NCBI RefSeq assembly: GCF_014534645.1
Contig: NZ_JACVQF010000222.1
Coordinates: forward strand, 62,001 to 126,000
From: Streptomyces griseicoloratus
Lineage (GTDB): Bacteria; Actinomycetota; Actinomycetes; Streptomycetales; Streptomycetaceae
DNA length: 64,000 bases
Direction: 5' to 3'
A program made the position numbers and the translations under genes. Of the stretch, positions 18,839 through 26,469 are shown one piece after another (position 1 is the stretch's first letter; each line of letters begins with the position of its first letter). Under the pieces are notes generated by a model, which saw nothing but the letters and a program-made list of their open reading frames with translations, was not told the origin of the DNA and made no database searches.

Positions 18839-20101
18839 ATGCGAAGAAGACTCGGAGCCGCGACCGCGGCGGTCGCTGCCGCGTGCGTCGCGGCGGTACT
18901 GATGCCCACCGGGGCCCAGGCGGCACCGCAGGGCGCGCACCAGGGCACGCACGGGAAGAAGAAGCCGAAGGCCCCGCACACCGTCCGGCTCACCCAGGGC
19001 GCCGACGCGAAGTCCGAGGCCCCGTCGCTCAGCGCCGACGGCCGCTACGCGATCTTCACCTCGTGGGCCTCCGACCTGGTCCCCGGAGACACCAACGCCG
19101 CCCCCGACGTCTTCGTGCGGGATCTGAGGACGGGTCGGATCCAGCGGGTCAGCACCGACGCCGCCGGTGGCCAGTCCCCGCTCGGCGGCACCGCGGGGGC
19201 CATCAGCGCGAACGGCCGGTACGTGGTCTTCGTGTCGACGTCGCCCGGCCTGATCCCGGGCGAGGTCCACGGCCCGTCGTCGGTCTACTGGCGCGATCTG
19301 CGGACCGGGGAGCTGAGGTTCGCCGGCGACGAGATCGAGGGTGTCGTGCGGTGGGCGCGGGAGGCCTCCGTGAGCGCCGACGGCCGGTACGTCGCGTTCG
19401 AGTCGAGCGACACCGTTCCCAAGCCGGGCAGGTCGGTCGCCGTGCGCGACATGCACACCGGTGAGCTGAAGAAGCAGCCGTACACCATGACCCTGGCCTA
19501 CGGCCCGCGGCTCAGCGACGACGGCAGCGTCATGGTGTACACCAACGGCAACTACTACCCGATCGGCAACTCCCCCACCGACGTCAAGGTCGCGGACCCG
19601 CACACCGGGGCCAACCGGTCGCTGCACACCCGGCCCGACGGCACCCGCGGCAACGGCAGGGTGTCGCAGGGCGGCATCAGCGGCGACGGCCGCCACGCCA
19701 CCTTCACCTCGACGGCCACCGACCTCGGTCCCGAGGACACCAACGGCGCCGGATCCAACGTCTTCGTCCGCGACCTGCGCACCGACGCCCTGCGCATCGT
19801 CGAGGCACCCGACCCCGCCCTCTCGACCGCCGACGGGGTGCTGAGCCGCGACGGCCGGTACCTGCTGTTCCGGGCGTTCGAGACCTCTGTGGACCCGGGC
19901 ACCTGGTACCTGCGCGACCTGCGCAAGGGCCGCACCGAGCTGGCGATCCGCGGCACGGACGGCACACCGGTGCAGGCGAAGACCGGATTCCGGCCGCTCG
20001 ACGCCCGGGGGCGGACGGTGGCGTTCTCCTCGACGGCCGAGAACGTGGCCCCGGGCCCGCGCAGCCCGGGAGCGGACGCCTACGTGCAGCGTCCGCGCTG
20101 A
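18839..20101 (+). CDS. Secreted TolB/WD40-like beta-propeller protein, copy 2
   Basis: The 420-residue paralogue of the gene just upstream has a signal peptide ending near residue 28 (MPTGAQA), a short Lys/His-rich linker, and the same repeated blade pattern (SADGRYAIFTSWASDLVPGD, then DVFVRDLRTG). Both proteins end with a shared block resembling GRTVAFSST plus a G-D/A-x-Y-V-Q/R strand. The ATG at 18839 follows GAAGGGGGAA. A very strong hairpin 10 bases past the stop ends the pair's transcript. Function is unknown beyond extracellular binding. Confidence 0.85.
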   Translation: MRRRLGAATAAVAAACVAAVLMPTGAQAAPQGAHQGTHGKKKPKAPHTVRLTQGADAKSEAPSLSADGRYAIFTSWASDLVPGDTNAAPDVFVRDLRTGRIQRVSTDAAGGQSPLGGTAGAISANGRYVVFVSTSPGLIPGEVHGPSSVYWRDLRTGELRFAGDEIEGVVRWAREASVSADGRYVAFESSDTVPKPGRSVAVRDMHTGELKKQPYTMTLAYGPRLSDDGSVMVYTNGNYYPIGNSPTDVKVADPHTGANRSLHTRPDGTRGNGRVSQGGISGDGRHATFTSTATDLGPEDTNGAGSNVFVRDLRTDALRIVEAPDPALSTADGVLSRDGRYLLFRAFETSVDPGTWYLRDLRKGRTELAIRGTDGTPVQAKTGFRPLDARGRTVAFSSTAENVAPGPRSPGADAYVQRPR

Positions 20102-20110
20102 CCGAGCGCA

Positions 20111-20142
20111 GTCCCGGCCGGCGGTGCGCCGCCGGCCGGGAC
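20111..20142. terminator. Strong terminator after propeller pair
   Basis: A perfect 14-bp stem (20111-20124 with 20129-20142, arms GTCCCGGCCGGCGG / CCGCCGGCCGGGAC) has a TGCG tetraloop. It begins 10 bases after the stop codon at 20101. Confidence 0.85.
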
Positions 20143-20191
20143 GCCGGCGATCCGCCGGGGGGCGACGGCGGCCACCCGATGCCGGTCCGGC

Positions 20192-20219
20192 TTAAGCGGG
20201 TCTTAAGCACCGGTTAAGC
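20192..20219. promoter_or_regulatory. Three TTAAGC direct repeats at 11-bp period
   Basis: TTAAGC occurs at 20192, 20203 and 20214, exactly 11 bp apart, in an otherwise GC-rich region. Direct repeats at one-helical-turn spacing are the usual target of OmpR/PhoB-type response regulators and SARP activators. They lie about 70 bases upstream of the -35 box of the glucanase promoter. Confidence 0.6.
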
Positions 20220-20286
20220 GTTCCCGCCCGTCGGCCCACTGCCCAACTCCGAGCAGAGGCAATGCCTTTGGGGTCGTGCGGACCGG

Positions 20287-20315
20287 TTGGCCGCCGTCCC
20301 GGTCCTGCGTACGAT
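20287..20315 (+). promoter_or_regulatory. Promoter of GH64 glucanase gene
   Basis: TTGGCC (20287-20292) and TACGAT (20310-20315) are separated by 17 bp, matching a HrdB-type promoter. The predicted start site near 20322 falls right at the LacI-type operator at 20326-20341. Confidence 0.55.
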
Positions 20316-20325
20316 CGGGCACGGT

Positions 20326-20341
20326 CTGAGAGCGCTCTCAG
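20326..20341. promoter_or_regulatory. LacI-family operator upstream of glucanase
   Basis: CTGAGAGCGCTCTCAG is a perfect 16-bp palindrome with the central CG of LacI/GalR operators. It is two substitutions per 14-mer away from the Streptomyces CebR box TGGGAGCGCTCCCA. It overlaps the predicted transcription start of the beta-1,3-glucanase gene, so glucan-oligosaccharide-relieved repression is likely. Confidence 0.75.
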
Positions 20342-20384
20342 GCTGTCATGCTCCGAACAAGCACAGCCTCAGGAGGCCCCCCAC

Positions 20385-21593
20385 ATGACTCCTCGACACC
20401 GGCTCCCCCTCGGCCGTCGCAAGCTGCTCGTCGCCCTCGGCGGAGCCGCCGTGGCCGCCCCCGCCGTCGCCGCCGTGGCCCCGCACGCCCTCGCGGGCAC
20501 CTCCCCGGACGACGGCGCGTCCCGGGCGCAGGCCGCAGGCGCCCTCCCGCTGACGGTCGTCAACAGCACCGGCTCCTTCGGCAACGCCGACGTCCACGTC
20601 TACATCGTGGGCAACCAGGACGGCCGCCAGGTGCGGGTCACCCCCGACGGCACCCTGGCGCCGGTCGCCCTGTCGGACAACGGCCCCGACGGCTACGCCG
20701 ACTACGCGCTCGGCCTCTCCGGCAGCGGCGAGACCCGGCTCTCCCTGCCGTACATGTCCGGCCGGATCTACGTGGCGCTCGGCCAGAAGCTGAAGTTCAA
20801 GGTCGTCACGGACGGGGCCGGCCGGCCCGCGCTGCAGTACCCGGCGGGGTGGGTGACGTCCGACCCCAACTACCGGGTGCTGCACGACTGCGCCGAGTTC
20901 ACGTACAACGCCTCCGGGATGTTCTGCAACACCACCATGGTCGACATGTTCAGCGTGCCGCTGAGCATCCGGCTGACCGGCGCGCAGGACCAGACGACGG
21001 GCACCGTGCGCGCCGGCGGCCGGGCGGCCGCGTTCGCGGCGCTGCGGCAGGTCGAGGAGTTCGCACCGCTGGTCGTGGACGACACCCGCGTGATCGCCCC
21101 CGGGCACGGCCTGGACGCCGGACTGTTCCCGAGGGACTACCTGGCCCCGTACATCGACGAGGTGTGGAGCCTCTACACCGGCAGGGACCTCACGGTCACG
21201 ACCGATGCCGGGACGTTCACGGGCCGGGTGCGCGGCGACCGGCTGACGTTCGACGGGCCCGCCCCGGTGTCGTTCGCCAAGCCGTCCACGCGGGACGTGC
21301 TGTTCTGCGACGGCGCCCTCGCCGCGCCCAACGACGGCACGACCGGTCCCGTCGCCGCGGTCCTCGGCGCCGGCTTCAACCGCTCCACGCTGCACTCCTT
21401 CGCCGCTCAGCCGACGACCGACGCCGCGTCGTTCTACCGCACCGGCGTCACCAACCACTACGCCAGGGCGATGCACGCGGCCACCGAGGACGGCAGGGCG
21501 TACGGTTTCGCCTTCGACGACGTGGCCGGTTTCGCGTCCTACATCCAGGACACCGCTCCCACCGGGATCCGGCTGACGCTCACCGCGTTCTAG
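20385..21593 (+). CDS. Secreted GH64 endo-beta-1,3-glucanase
   Basis: This 402-residue protein resembles family GH64 laminaripentaose-producing beta-1,3-glucanases. After a Tat-like signal (RRKLLVALGGAAVAAPAVAA) comes the barrel domain beginning LPLTVVNSTGSFGNADVHVY, with LHDCAEFTYNASGMFCNTTM and VDMFSVPLSIRLTG, regions that carry the acidic catalytic residues in this family. A mixed alpha/beta C-terminal half follows. It would cleave fungal or callose beta-1,3-glucan outside the cell. The ATG at 20385 has AGGAGG 8 bases upstream. Regulation looks sugar-responsive: a consensus-like promoter is overlapped by a LacI-type operator, with TTAAGC repeats upstream. Confidence 0.9.
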   Translation: MTPRHRLPLGRRKLLVALGGAAVAAPAVAAVAPHALAGTSPDDGASRAQAAGALPLTVVNSTGSFGNADVHVYIVGNQDGRQVRVTPDGTLAPVALSDNGPDGYADYALGLSGSGETRLSLPYMSGRIYVALGQKLKFKVVTDGAGRPALQYPAGWVTSDPNYRVLHDCAEFTYNASGMFCNTTMVDMFSVPLSIRLTGAQDQTTGTVRAGGRAAAFAALRQVEEFAPLVVDDTRVIAPGHGLDAGLFPRDYLAPYIDEVWSLYTGRDLTVTTDAGTFTGRVRGDRLTFDGPAPVSFAKPSTRDVLFCDGALAAPNDGTTGPVAAVLGAGFNRSTLHSFAAQPTTDAASFYRTGVTNHYARAMHAATEDGRAYGFAFDDVAGFASYIQDTAPTGIRLTLTAF

Positions 21594-21650
21594 CCGGCCC
21601 GGCCCCCGGCTCGGCGTGCGTGCGGGGGGACGGCGTAGGAGCGTGGTGGT

Positions 21651-22760
21651 GTGCGAAAGCTGTCCGCCGTGCCGTCGCGCCGGGGTGAGGACCGGCGGGG
21701 CTGGCTGCGGGGGGCACCACCGCCCCGCTGGGTGCGCGTCCTTCCGCCCGCCCTCGTCGTCGCCGTCTGCGCGGCGACGCTCATCAGCCCCGATCCGCTG
21801 GACATCGGCTTCCTGCTGGGCGCCATCCCCCCGCTGGCCGTCCTGTCGTACAGCCCGCTGGCGACCGCGCTGCTCGGCGCAGTCGTGGTCGCCCTGCTGA
21901 ACATCCCGGCCCTGCGTCTCGACCGGCCGGGCGGGACCGACCTGCTGACCGTCGTCTTCGTCGCCGTGCTCAGCGTGTTCGTGTCCTTCGTGCGCAGTCG
22001 CCGTGACGCCCAGCTCGATCTCGAGCGCACCGTCGCCGAGGCCGCGCAGCACGCCGTCGTACCCCCGCTGCCCGAGCGGGTCGGGCCGGTGCGCTGCGCG
22101 GGGCTGTACCGGGCGGCGCAGCACGGGACGCTCGTCGGAGGCGACTTCTTCGACGTGCGCGCCGGCCCCTTCGGCGTACGGGCCGTGATGGGCGATGTGC
22201 AGGGGCACGGGCTGTCGGCGGTGGCGACGGTCGCGTCCCTGCTCGGGGCGTTCCGGGAGGCGGTGCTGGACCAGCCCCGCCTCTCCTCGGTGGCCGGCCG
22301 CCTCGACCGCAGGCTGCTGGTGGACTCGGCCCAGGCACGGCACCCGGAGCTGTTCGCCACGGCGGTGCTGCTGGAGTTCACCGCCGACGCCCGGCAGGTG
22401 CGGATCGTCGTGTGCGGCAGTCCGCCGCCCGTCCTGCTGCGCGGAGCGACGGCCACGGAACTGTGCGTCACGCCGTGGACGCCGCTCGGGCTCGGTCTGG
22501 AGCAGGCGGACGCGATCGAGGTGTGCACGGTCTCCCTGGACCCCGGTGACCGGCTCTTCCTCGCGTCGGACGGCGTGGTCGAGGCCCGCGACGACGGCGG
22601 CGCGTTCTACCCGCTGGCCGACCGGCTGGCGGCCCTGGCCGACGAGGACCCCACCGCGCTCGCCGAGCGCGTCTGGGCCGATCTCGTCCGGTTCTGCCCG
22701 GACGTGCAGGACGACGTCACGATGCTCGTGCTCACACCCGCTCCCGCGGCCGTCCGGTGA
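21651..22760 (+). CDS. Membrane-anchored SpoIIE/PP2C-type phosphatase
   Basis: The 369-residue protein has three or four hydrophobic segments at about 28-110, a short coiled linker (LDLERTVAEAAQHAV) and a SpoIIE-like phosphatase domain from about 130. Metal-binding motifs are seen as GGDFFDVR, MGDVQGHGLSAV, LFLASDGVVEA and DDVTMLVL. Such enzymes dephosphorylate anti-sigma-factor antagonists. No anti-sigma or antagonist gene is adjacent. The GTG at 21651 has AGGAG 9 bases upstream. Confidence 0.9.
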   Translation: MRKLSAVPSRRGEDRRGWLRGAPPPRWVRVLPPALVVAVCAATLISPDPLDIGFLLGAIPPLAVLSYSPLATALLGAVVVALLNIPALRLDRPGGTDLLTVVFVAVLSVFVSFVRSRRDAQLDLERTVAEAAQHAVVPPLPERVGPVRCAGLYRAAQHGTLVGGDFFDVRAGPFGVRAVMGDVQGHGLSAVATVASLLGAFREAVLDQPRLSSVAGRLDRRLLVDSAQARHPELFATAVLLEFTADARQVRIVVCGSPPPVLLRGATATELCVTPWTPLGLGLEQADAIEVCTVSLDPGDRLFLASDGVVEARDDGGAFYPLADRLAALADEDPTALAERVWADLVRFCPDVQDDVTMLVLTPAPAAVR

Positions 22761-22884
22761 GGCCCGGCGGGACCGGCGCGCACGGCAGGCATCCGTCAGG
22801 GACGTTACGGTGATACCGGGGGATTCGGGACCGATGCCAGCACCGGGACCGAAACCGTGATCCGGACCCGAGGAGCTTGAGATC

Positions 22885-23106
22885 ATGTCGACGCCACAGC
22901 CCGACGCTTCCCGGCCGTCCGAGGTCCGCGCGGCCGAGGACCGCGCCACCCCGGACAATCTGCTCCACACCCGCAACGGCACCGACGTGTCGCCGGAGGA
23001 CATCGTCCTGGCCGCCGGCAGGGACCTCACCGACCGCAATCTGGAATGGGCCAGGCGCAAGCTGGCCGACGAGGGACCCGCGGCCCTGGACAAGCTGCTC
23101 CCCTGA
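22885..23106 (+). CDS. Small conserved Streptomyces protein, unknown function
   Basis: This 73-residue acidic, soluble protein ends in an amphipathic helix (TDRNLEWARRKLADEGPAAL). It has no signal or membrane segment and no motif I can name. The ATG at 22885 is preceded by GAGGAG at 9 bases. The context (upstream phosphatase, convergent DUF5709 gene) does not define a role. Confidence 0.7.
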   Translation: MSTPQPDASRPSEVRAAEDRATPDNLLHTRNGTDVSPEDIVLAAGRDLTDRNLEWARRKLADEGPAALDKLLP

Positions 23107-23156
23107 CCCTGGACGGGCACCGGCCGGGACGGGCCCAGCCCGCCGGGCCGGGGCCC

Positions 23157-23645
23157 TCAGCGCCGCTCCTCCCGGTCCGGCAGAGCCGTGTCGTCCTCCA
23201 CGACGTGCACGGCGGCCTCCTCGGCGCCGGCGGCTCCCGCGTCGACGCCCACGTCGTCGGCGACGGTCTCCTTGGTCGTGTCGGCGCGCACGCCCTCGTC
23301 CGGGGCCACCAGCCTCCCCGAGCGCTCCGTGCCGGCCTCGGGATCGACCGGTTCGCCCGTCCCCCCGGGAAGGTCGCCCACATCGTCCCCGGCGGGCGGG
23401 GACACGTCCGGGACCTCCTGGGACAGCCGCTGGTCGAGGGTCTCGCCGTCGTGCTGCTCGCCGGCCGTGGTGCCGTGCTTGGTGACGCCCAGGGGCTTCT
23501 CCGGCGGGGAGTAGCCCTCGTCGAGCGTGTCGTCGTAGGTCCGCTCGTCGACGGCGTCCTGGAGGTCGAGGGGCGCGGCGTCCTCCTGCTCCTCGTTGGT
23601 TCCGGTGGGCTGGTAGGCGTCGTCGGCCATCGGGTTCGTGCCCAT
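23157..23645 (-). CDS. DUF5709 family acidic protein
   Basis: The 162-residue, strongly acidic and probably disordered protein carries the segment DERTYDDTLDEGYSPPEKP, then ETLDQRLSQEVPD, which marks DUF5709, an actinobacterial family of unknown function. It lacks membrane spans and hydrophobic core. The ATG at 23645 follows GGGAGG. It is convergent with the preceding small gene, 50 bases apart. A minus-strand GGTTAG...GGGAAA pattern about 50 bases upstream weakly resembles a stress sigma promoter. Confidence 0.82.
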   Translation of the reverse strand: MGTNPMADDAYQPTGTNEEQEDAAPLDLQDAVDERTYDDTLDEGYSPPEKPLGVTKHGTTAGEQHDGETLDQRLSQEVPDVSPPAGDDVGDLPGGTGEPVDPEAGTERSGRLVAPDEGVRADTTKETVADDVGVDAGAAGAEEAAVHVVEDDTALPDREERR

Positions 23646-23764
23646 CGCTGCCTCCCTGTCGTGGTGCGTCGCCTCGGTGGTCCCGGTGCCCGGTTCGCGT
23701 TTCCCGAATCGCGATCTCTAACCCCGGCGGACGCGCCTGTCCGGCCTCACCGGCCTGCCTCACC

Positions 23765-23838
23765 CCGGCGTTCCGCCCGGCGCGGCGGGCGACGCGCGGC
23801 CGGATGCACCGGCGTTCCGCCCCGCGGGGGGCGACGCC
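23765..23838. terminator. Tandem hairpins after prcB-like gene
   Basis: Two related imperfect hairpins (about 23765-23795 and 23809-23838) both start CCGGCGTTCCGCCC and end GGGCGACGC, 44 bases apart. The second lies 9 bases past the stop of the proteasome-like gene. They look like a duplicated terminator. Confidence 0.5.
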
Positions 23839-23847
23839 GGGCGGCCG

Positions 23848-24702
23848 TCACACCTCGGCGGCCGGACCGTCCGGCCGGGTGCGCCGCTGGCGGACCATCT
23901 CGTGGCTCAGCTCCTCCGTCTCCGTCTCCGGCAGCCGCTCGAAACCCTCCTCGGTGATGACCGACACGATGGGGTAGATCCGCCGGCCGATGTCCGGGCC
24001 GCCGGTCGCCGAGTCGTCGTCCGCCGCGTCGTACAGCGCCTGCAGCGCGGCCAGGGCGGCCTCGCGCCGGGCCATGCCCGTGCGGAACAGCTTCTTCAGC
24101 GCGCCGCGGGCGTACGGCGAGCCGGAGCCCTCGGCGTGGAAACCGGACTTCTCGTAGCGGCCGCCGGCGACGTCGAAGGCGAAGATGCGGCCCCGGCCGC
24201 CGCCCGGCGCCGTGAGGTCGTAGCCGGCGAGGAGCGGGACGACGGCGAGGCCCTGCATGGCCTGGCCGAGGTTCTGCCGGATCATGCCGGCCAGCCGGTT
24301 GGCCTTCGCCCCCAGGGTCATGGGGGCGCCCTCCATCTTCTCGAAGTGCGCCAGTTCGACCTGGTACAGCTTCACCATGTCCAGCGCGATACCGACGGTG
24401 CCGGCGAAGGCGACCGCGGTGTGGTCGTCGGTGGGATGCACCTTCTCCAGGTCGCGCTGCGCGATGACGTTGCCCATGGTGGCCCTGCGGTCGCCGGCGA
24501 TCAGTACGCCGTCGCGGTAGGTGAGGGCGAGCACCGTGGTGCCGTGCGGTGTCCGCTCGGGGTCGGCGCGCACGCCGTCCGGGAGGACTCGTCGGGTGAT
24601 CAGCAGTTCCGGGCGGTGTGCGGCCAGGAACTCGGTGAAGGAGGACGTGCCCGGAGTGAAGAACTCCGCCCCCAGCCGGCCGTCCGTCTCCCTGCCCGTC
24701 AT
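23848..24702 (-). CDS. prcB: Orphan 20S proteasome beta subunit (PrcB paralogue)
   Basis: This 284-residue protein has the actinobacterial PrcB plan: a 54-residue propeptide containing FFTPGTSSFTEFL, then a processing site HG|TTVLAL. Numbering from the exposed threonine (residue 55), Thr1, Asp17 (AGDRRATMGN) and Lys33 (QRDLEKV) are all present, so the N-terminal-nucleophile protease should be active. The AMQGLAVVPLLAGYD and GSGSPYARGALKKL segments follow the family. The canonical Streptomyces locus places prcB next to prcA, pup, dop and arc/mpa; none of these is here. It may mix with housekeeping PrcA/PrcB in alternative particles (inference). The ATG at 24702 has GGGGGAG upstream. Confidence 0.93.
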   Translation of the reverse strand: MTGRETDGRLGAEFFTPGTSSFTEFLAAHRPELLITRRVLPDGVRADPERTPHGTTVLALTYRDGVLIAGDRRATMGNVIAQRDLEKVHPTDDHTAVAFAGTVGIALDMVKLYQVELAHFEKMEGAPMTLGAKANRLAGMIRQNLGQAMQGLAVVPLLAGYDLTAPGGGRGRIFAFDVAGGRYEKSGFHAEGSGSPYARGALKKLFRTGMARREAALAALQALYDAADDDSATGGPDIGRRIYPIVSVITEEGFERLPETETEELSHEMVRQRRTRPDGPAAEV

Positions 24703-24807
24703 ATGGCTCCCCCTCGTGTGTGCGTGCCTCACGCGTACGCCGACACCCGAGTCCTACCTGACGCGGGCGGACGGGAAACGCCCGAGGCCGTCGCGCGGCC
24801 CGGTGTG

Positions 24808-26304
24808 TCAGCCGGTGCCGTCCGGCTCCGGCCGGGGGGCGACGCCGACCCGCAGGTCGCCGATGCGGTGGGCTTCCCAGGAGCGGGCGTAGGCGGGCGG
24901 CTCGCCGCCCGGGCCGGTGATGGCGGCCACCGGGATCCGCCCGGCGGTGCGCACGATCTCCGCCACGGTGGTGTTCTCGTTGTTGCCGCCGGTGTTGCCG
25001 GAGGAGCAGCCGGTGTAGTAGCCGATCGGGATGGCCTCGTGCCCGGTGAGCAGGCAGGGCGGGCGGACGCCGAGCCGGTGGAGTTCGTCCGCGGTGCGGG
25101 CCCAGTCGCGGCGGCTGTCGGTGTTGCGGTCCACGGTGTACACGAGGACGACGAGCTGCACCGCCAGGTGCCCGGCGAGGCCGATCGCGACCAGCGTGGC
25201 CGCCACCGGCCGCCACCGGCCGCCCGGCGCTCTGACCAGGTGCCACAGCGCGTCGGCGACCGGGATGGCGAGCAGCGCGTAGGCGGGCTGGAGGAAGCGG
25301 GGGGCCGCGTAGCCGATCATGAACAGGTAGGGCAGGGCGGCCGTCGTGGCGCAGGCGAGGGGGATCAGCGTCCGGGCGGTGCGCCGGGCCCGGACCGCGA
25401 CGACCAGGCCGAGGACGGCGAGCAGCGGCAGGACGAACCACCACAGGGTGATGACCGGGTGCGGCATCTCCCCGGTGCACGGCCGGCACAGGGCGCGTCC
25501 GCCCAGGCTGCGCAGCTGGTCGTCGACCGCGATGTGCCAGCCCAGGTCGCCCTGGATGCGGGAGGCCTCGTGCAGCCGTTCCGCGAGCCCGCCGTAGCCG
25601 GTGTAGGCCTCGACCACCCACTGCACTCCCCCGGCCGCGAGCCCTCCCACGAGGGCGAGCAGCAGCCGCCAGTGGCGGCGCACCAGCACGAGGACCAGCA
25701 GGGGCACGGTCACCCAGACGGCGTCGGTGGGCCGCATCCAGGCCATGAGCGCGGCACCGGCCGCCACGCCCCACAGGGCGGCCCGGCCGGGCCGCTCCTC
25801 CCGGGCCCGCACGAAGCAGCCGGCGCAGACCAGGGCGCCGACCGCGACCCAGTAGTTGGGCATGGCCTGCGGACCGTAGAAGAGGGTGACCCACAGGGTG
25901 GCGAAGAACGCTCCGGCGGTGGCCAGCACCCTGGCCGGGAACAGTCCCCGCCAGGCGCGCAGGGCCAGGTAGAGGCCGAGGCCGGACAGCAGGGCGAGGT
26001 AGACGCGCAGCAGCTCGGTGGAGGACGACCAGGACGCGACGGGTGCGACCAGCAGGGACACACCGCGGGAGCGCGGCGCGCTGAAGAAGGCGGCCGGGGT
26101 GTGGGAGGTGACCTGGCTGACGTACACGGTCTCGTCCCAGCCGAGGCCCATGCCGGGGCGTACGAGGAGCAGCTGGGCGAGGACGAAGAGACCGGCCACC
26201 GCCGCGAACAGGCGGTCGGCGCGGGGGTGCCGGGGAGTTCCGGACGCCGTCGCCGGTGCGCGTCGTCCCGTCCTCACGGCGATGGCGTCGGCGCCGTCGG
26301 CCAT
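24808..26304 (-). CDS. Multi-spanning membrane glycosyltransferase, PMT/GT39-like
   Basis: The 498-residue membrane protein has ten or more hydrophobic helices. Its first outside loop reads MGLGWDETVYVSQV, where the Asp-Glu pair matches the catalytic acidic motif of lipid-sugar-dependent (GT-C fold) transferases. A C-terminal soluble part has RRDWARTADELHRL. It would move a mannosyl or arabinosyl residue from a polyprenyl carrier onto a protein or wall polymer. No partner gene is adjacent. The ATG at 26304 is preceded by GAGAGG. Confidence 0.82.
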   Translation of the reverse strand: MADGADAIAVRTGRRAPATASGTPRHPRADRLFAAVAGLFVLAQLLLVRPGMGLGWDETVYVSQVTSHTPAAFFSAPRSRGVSLLVAPVASWSSSTELLRVYLALLSGLGLYLALRAWRGLFPARVLATAGAFFATLWVTLFYGPQAMPNYWVAVGALVCAGCFVRAREERPGRAALWGVAAGAALMAWMRPTDAVWVTVPLLVLVLVRRHWRLLLALVGGLAAGGVQWVVEAYTGYGGLAERLHEASRIQGDLGWHIAVDDQLRSLGGRALCRPCTGEMPHPVITLWWFVLPLLAVLGLVVAVRARRTARTLIPLACATTAALPYLFMIGYAAPRFLQPAYALLAIPVADALWHLVRAPGGRWRPVAATLVAIGLAGHLAVQLVVLVYTVDRNTDSRRDWARTADELHRLGVRPPCLLTGHEAIPIGYYTGCSSGNTGGNNENTTVAEIVRTAGRIPVAAITGPGGEPPAYARSWEAHRIGDLRVGVAPRPEPDGTG

Positions 26305-26469
26305 CGTCCACCTCTCACTTCCGCTCGTCGGGTGCCCGGTTCTCACCTCCTGCCGCCGCTGGCGGGAGCCTGGGAAATCATGGTCAACGTAACCCGCGTG
26401 GCACCTTTGCGCAGGGTGGAATACGGCCGGTCGTCTGATTTCGGCCACGTGTTCCCCGGGGCCGGCTGG

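Noticed and set aside
23700-23740. GGTTAG...GGGAAA pattern before the DUF5709 gene as a SigB-type promoter
   Set aside because: The -10 part departs from GGGTAT/C and spacing is short; it is mentioned only in passing.
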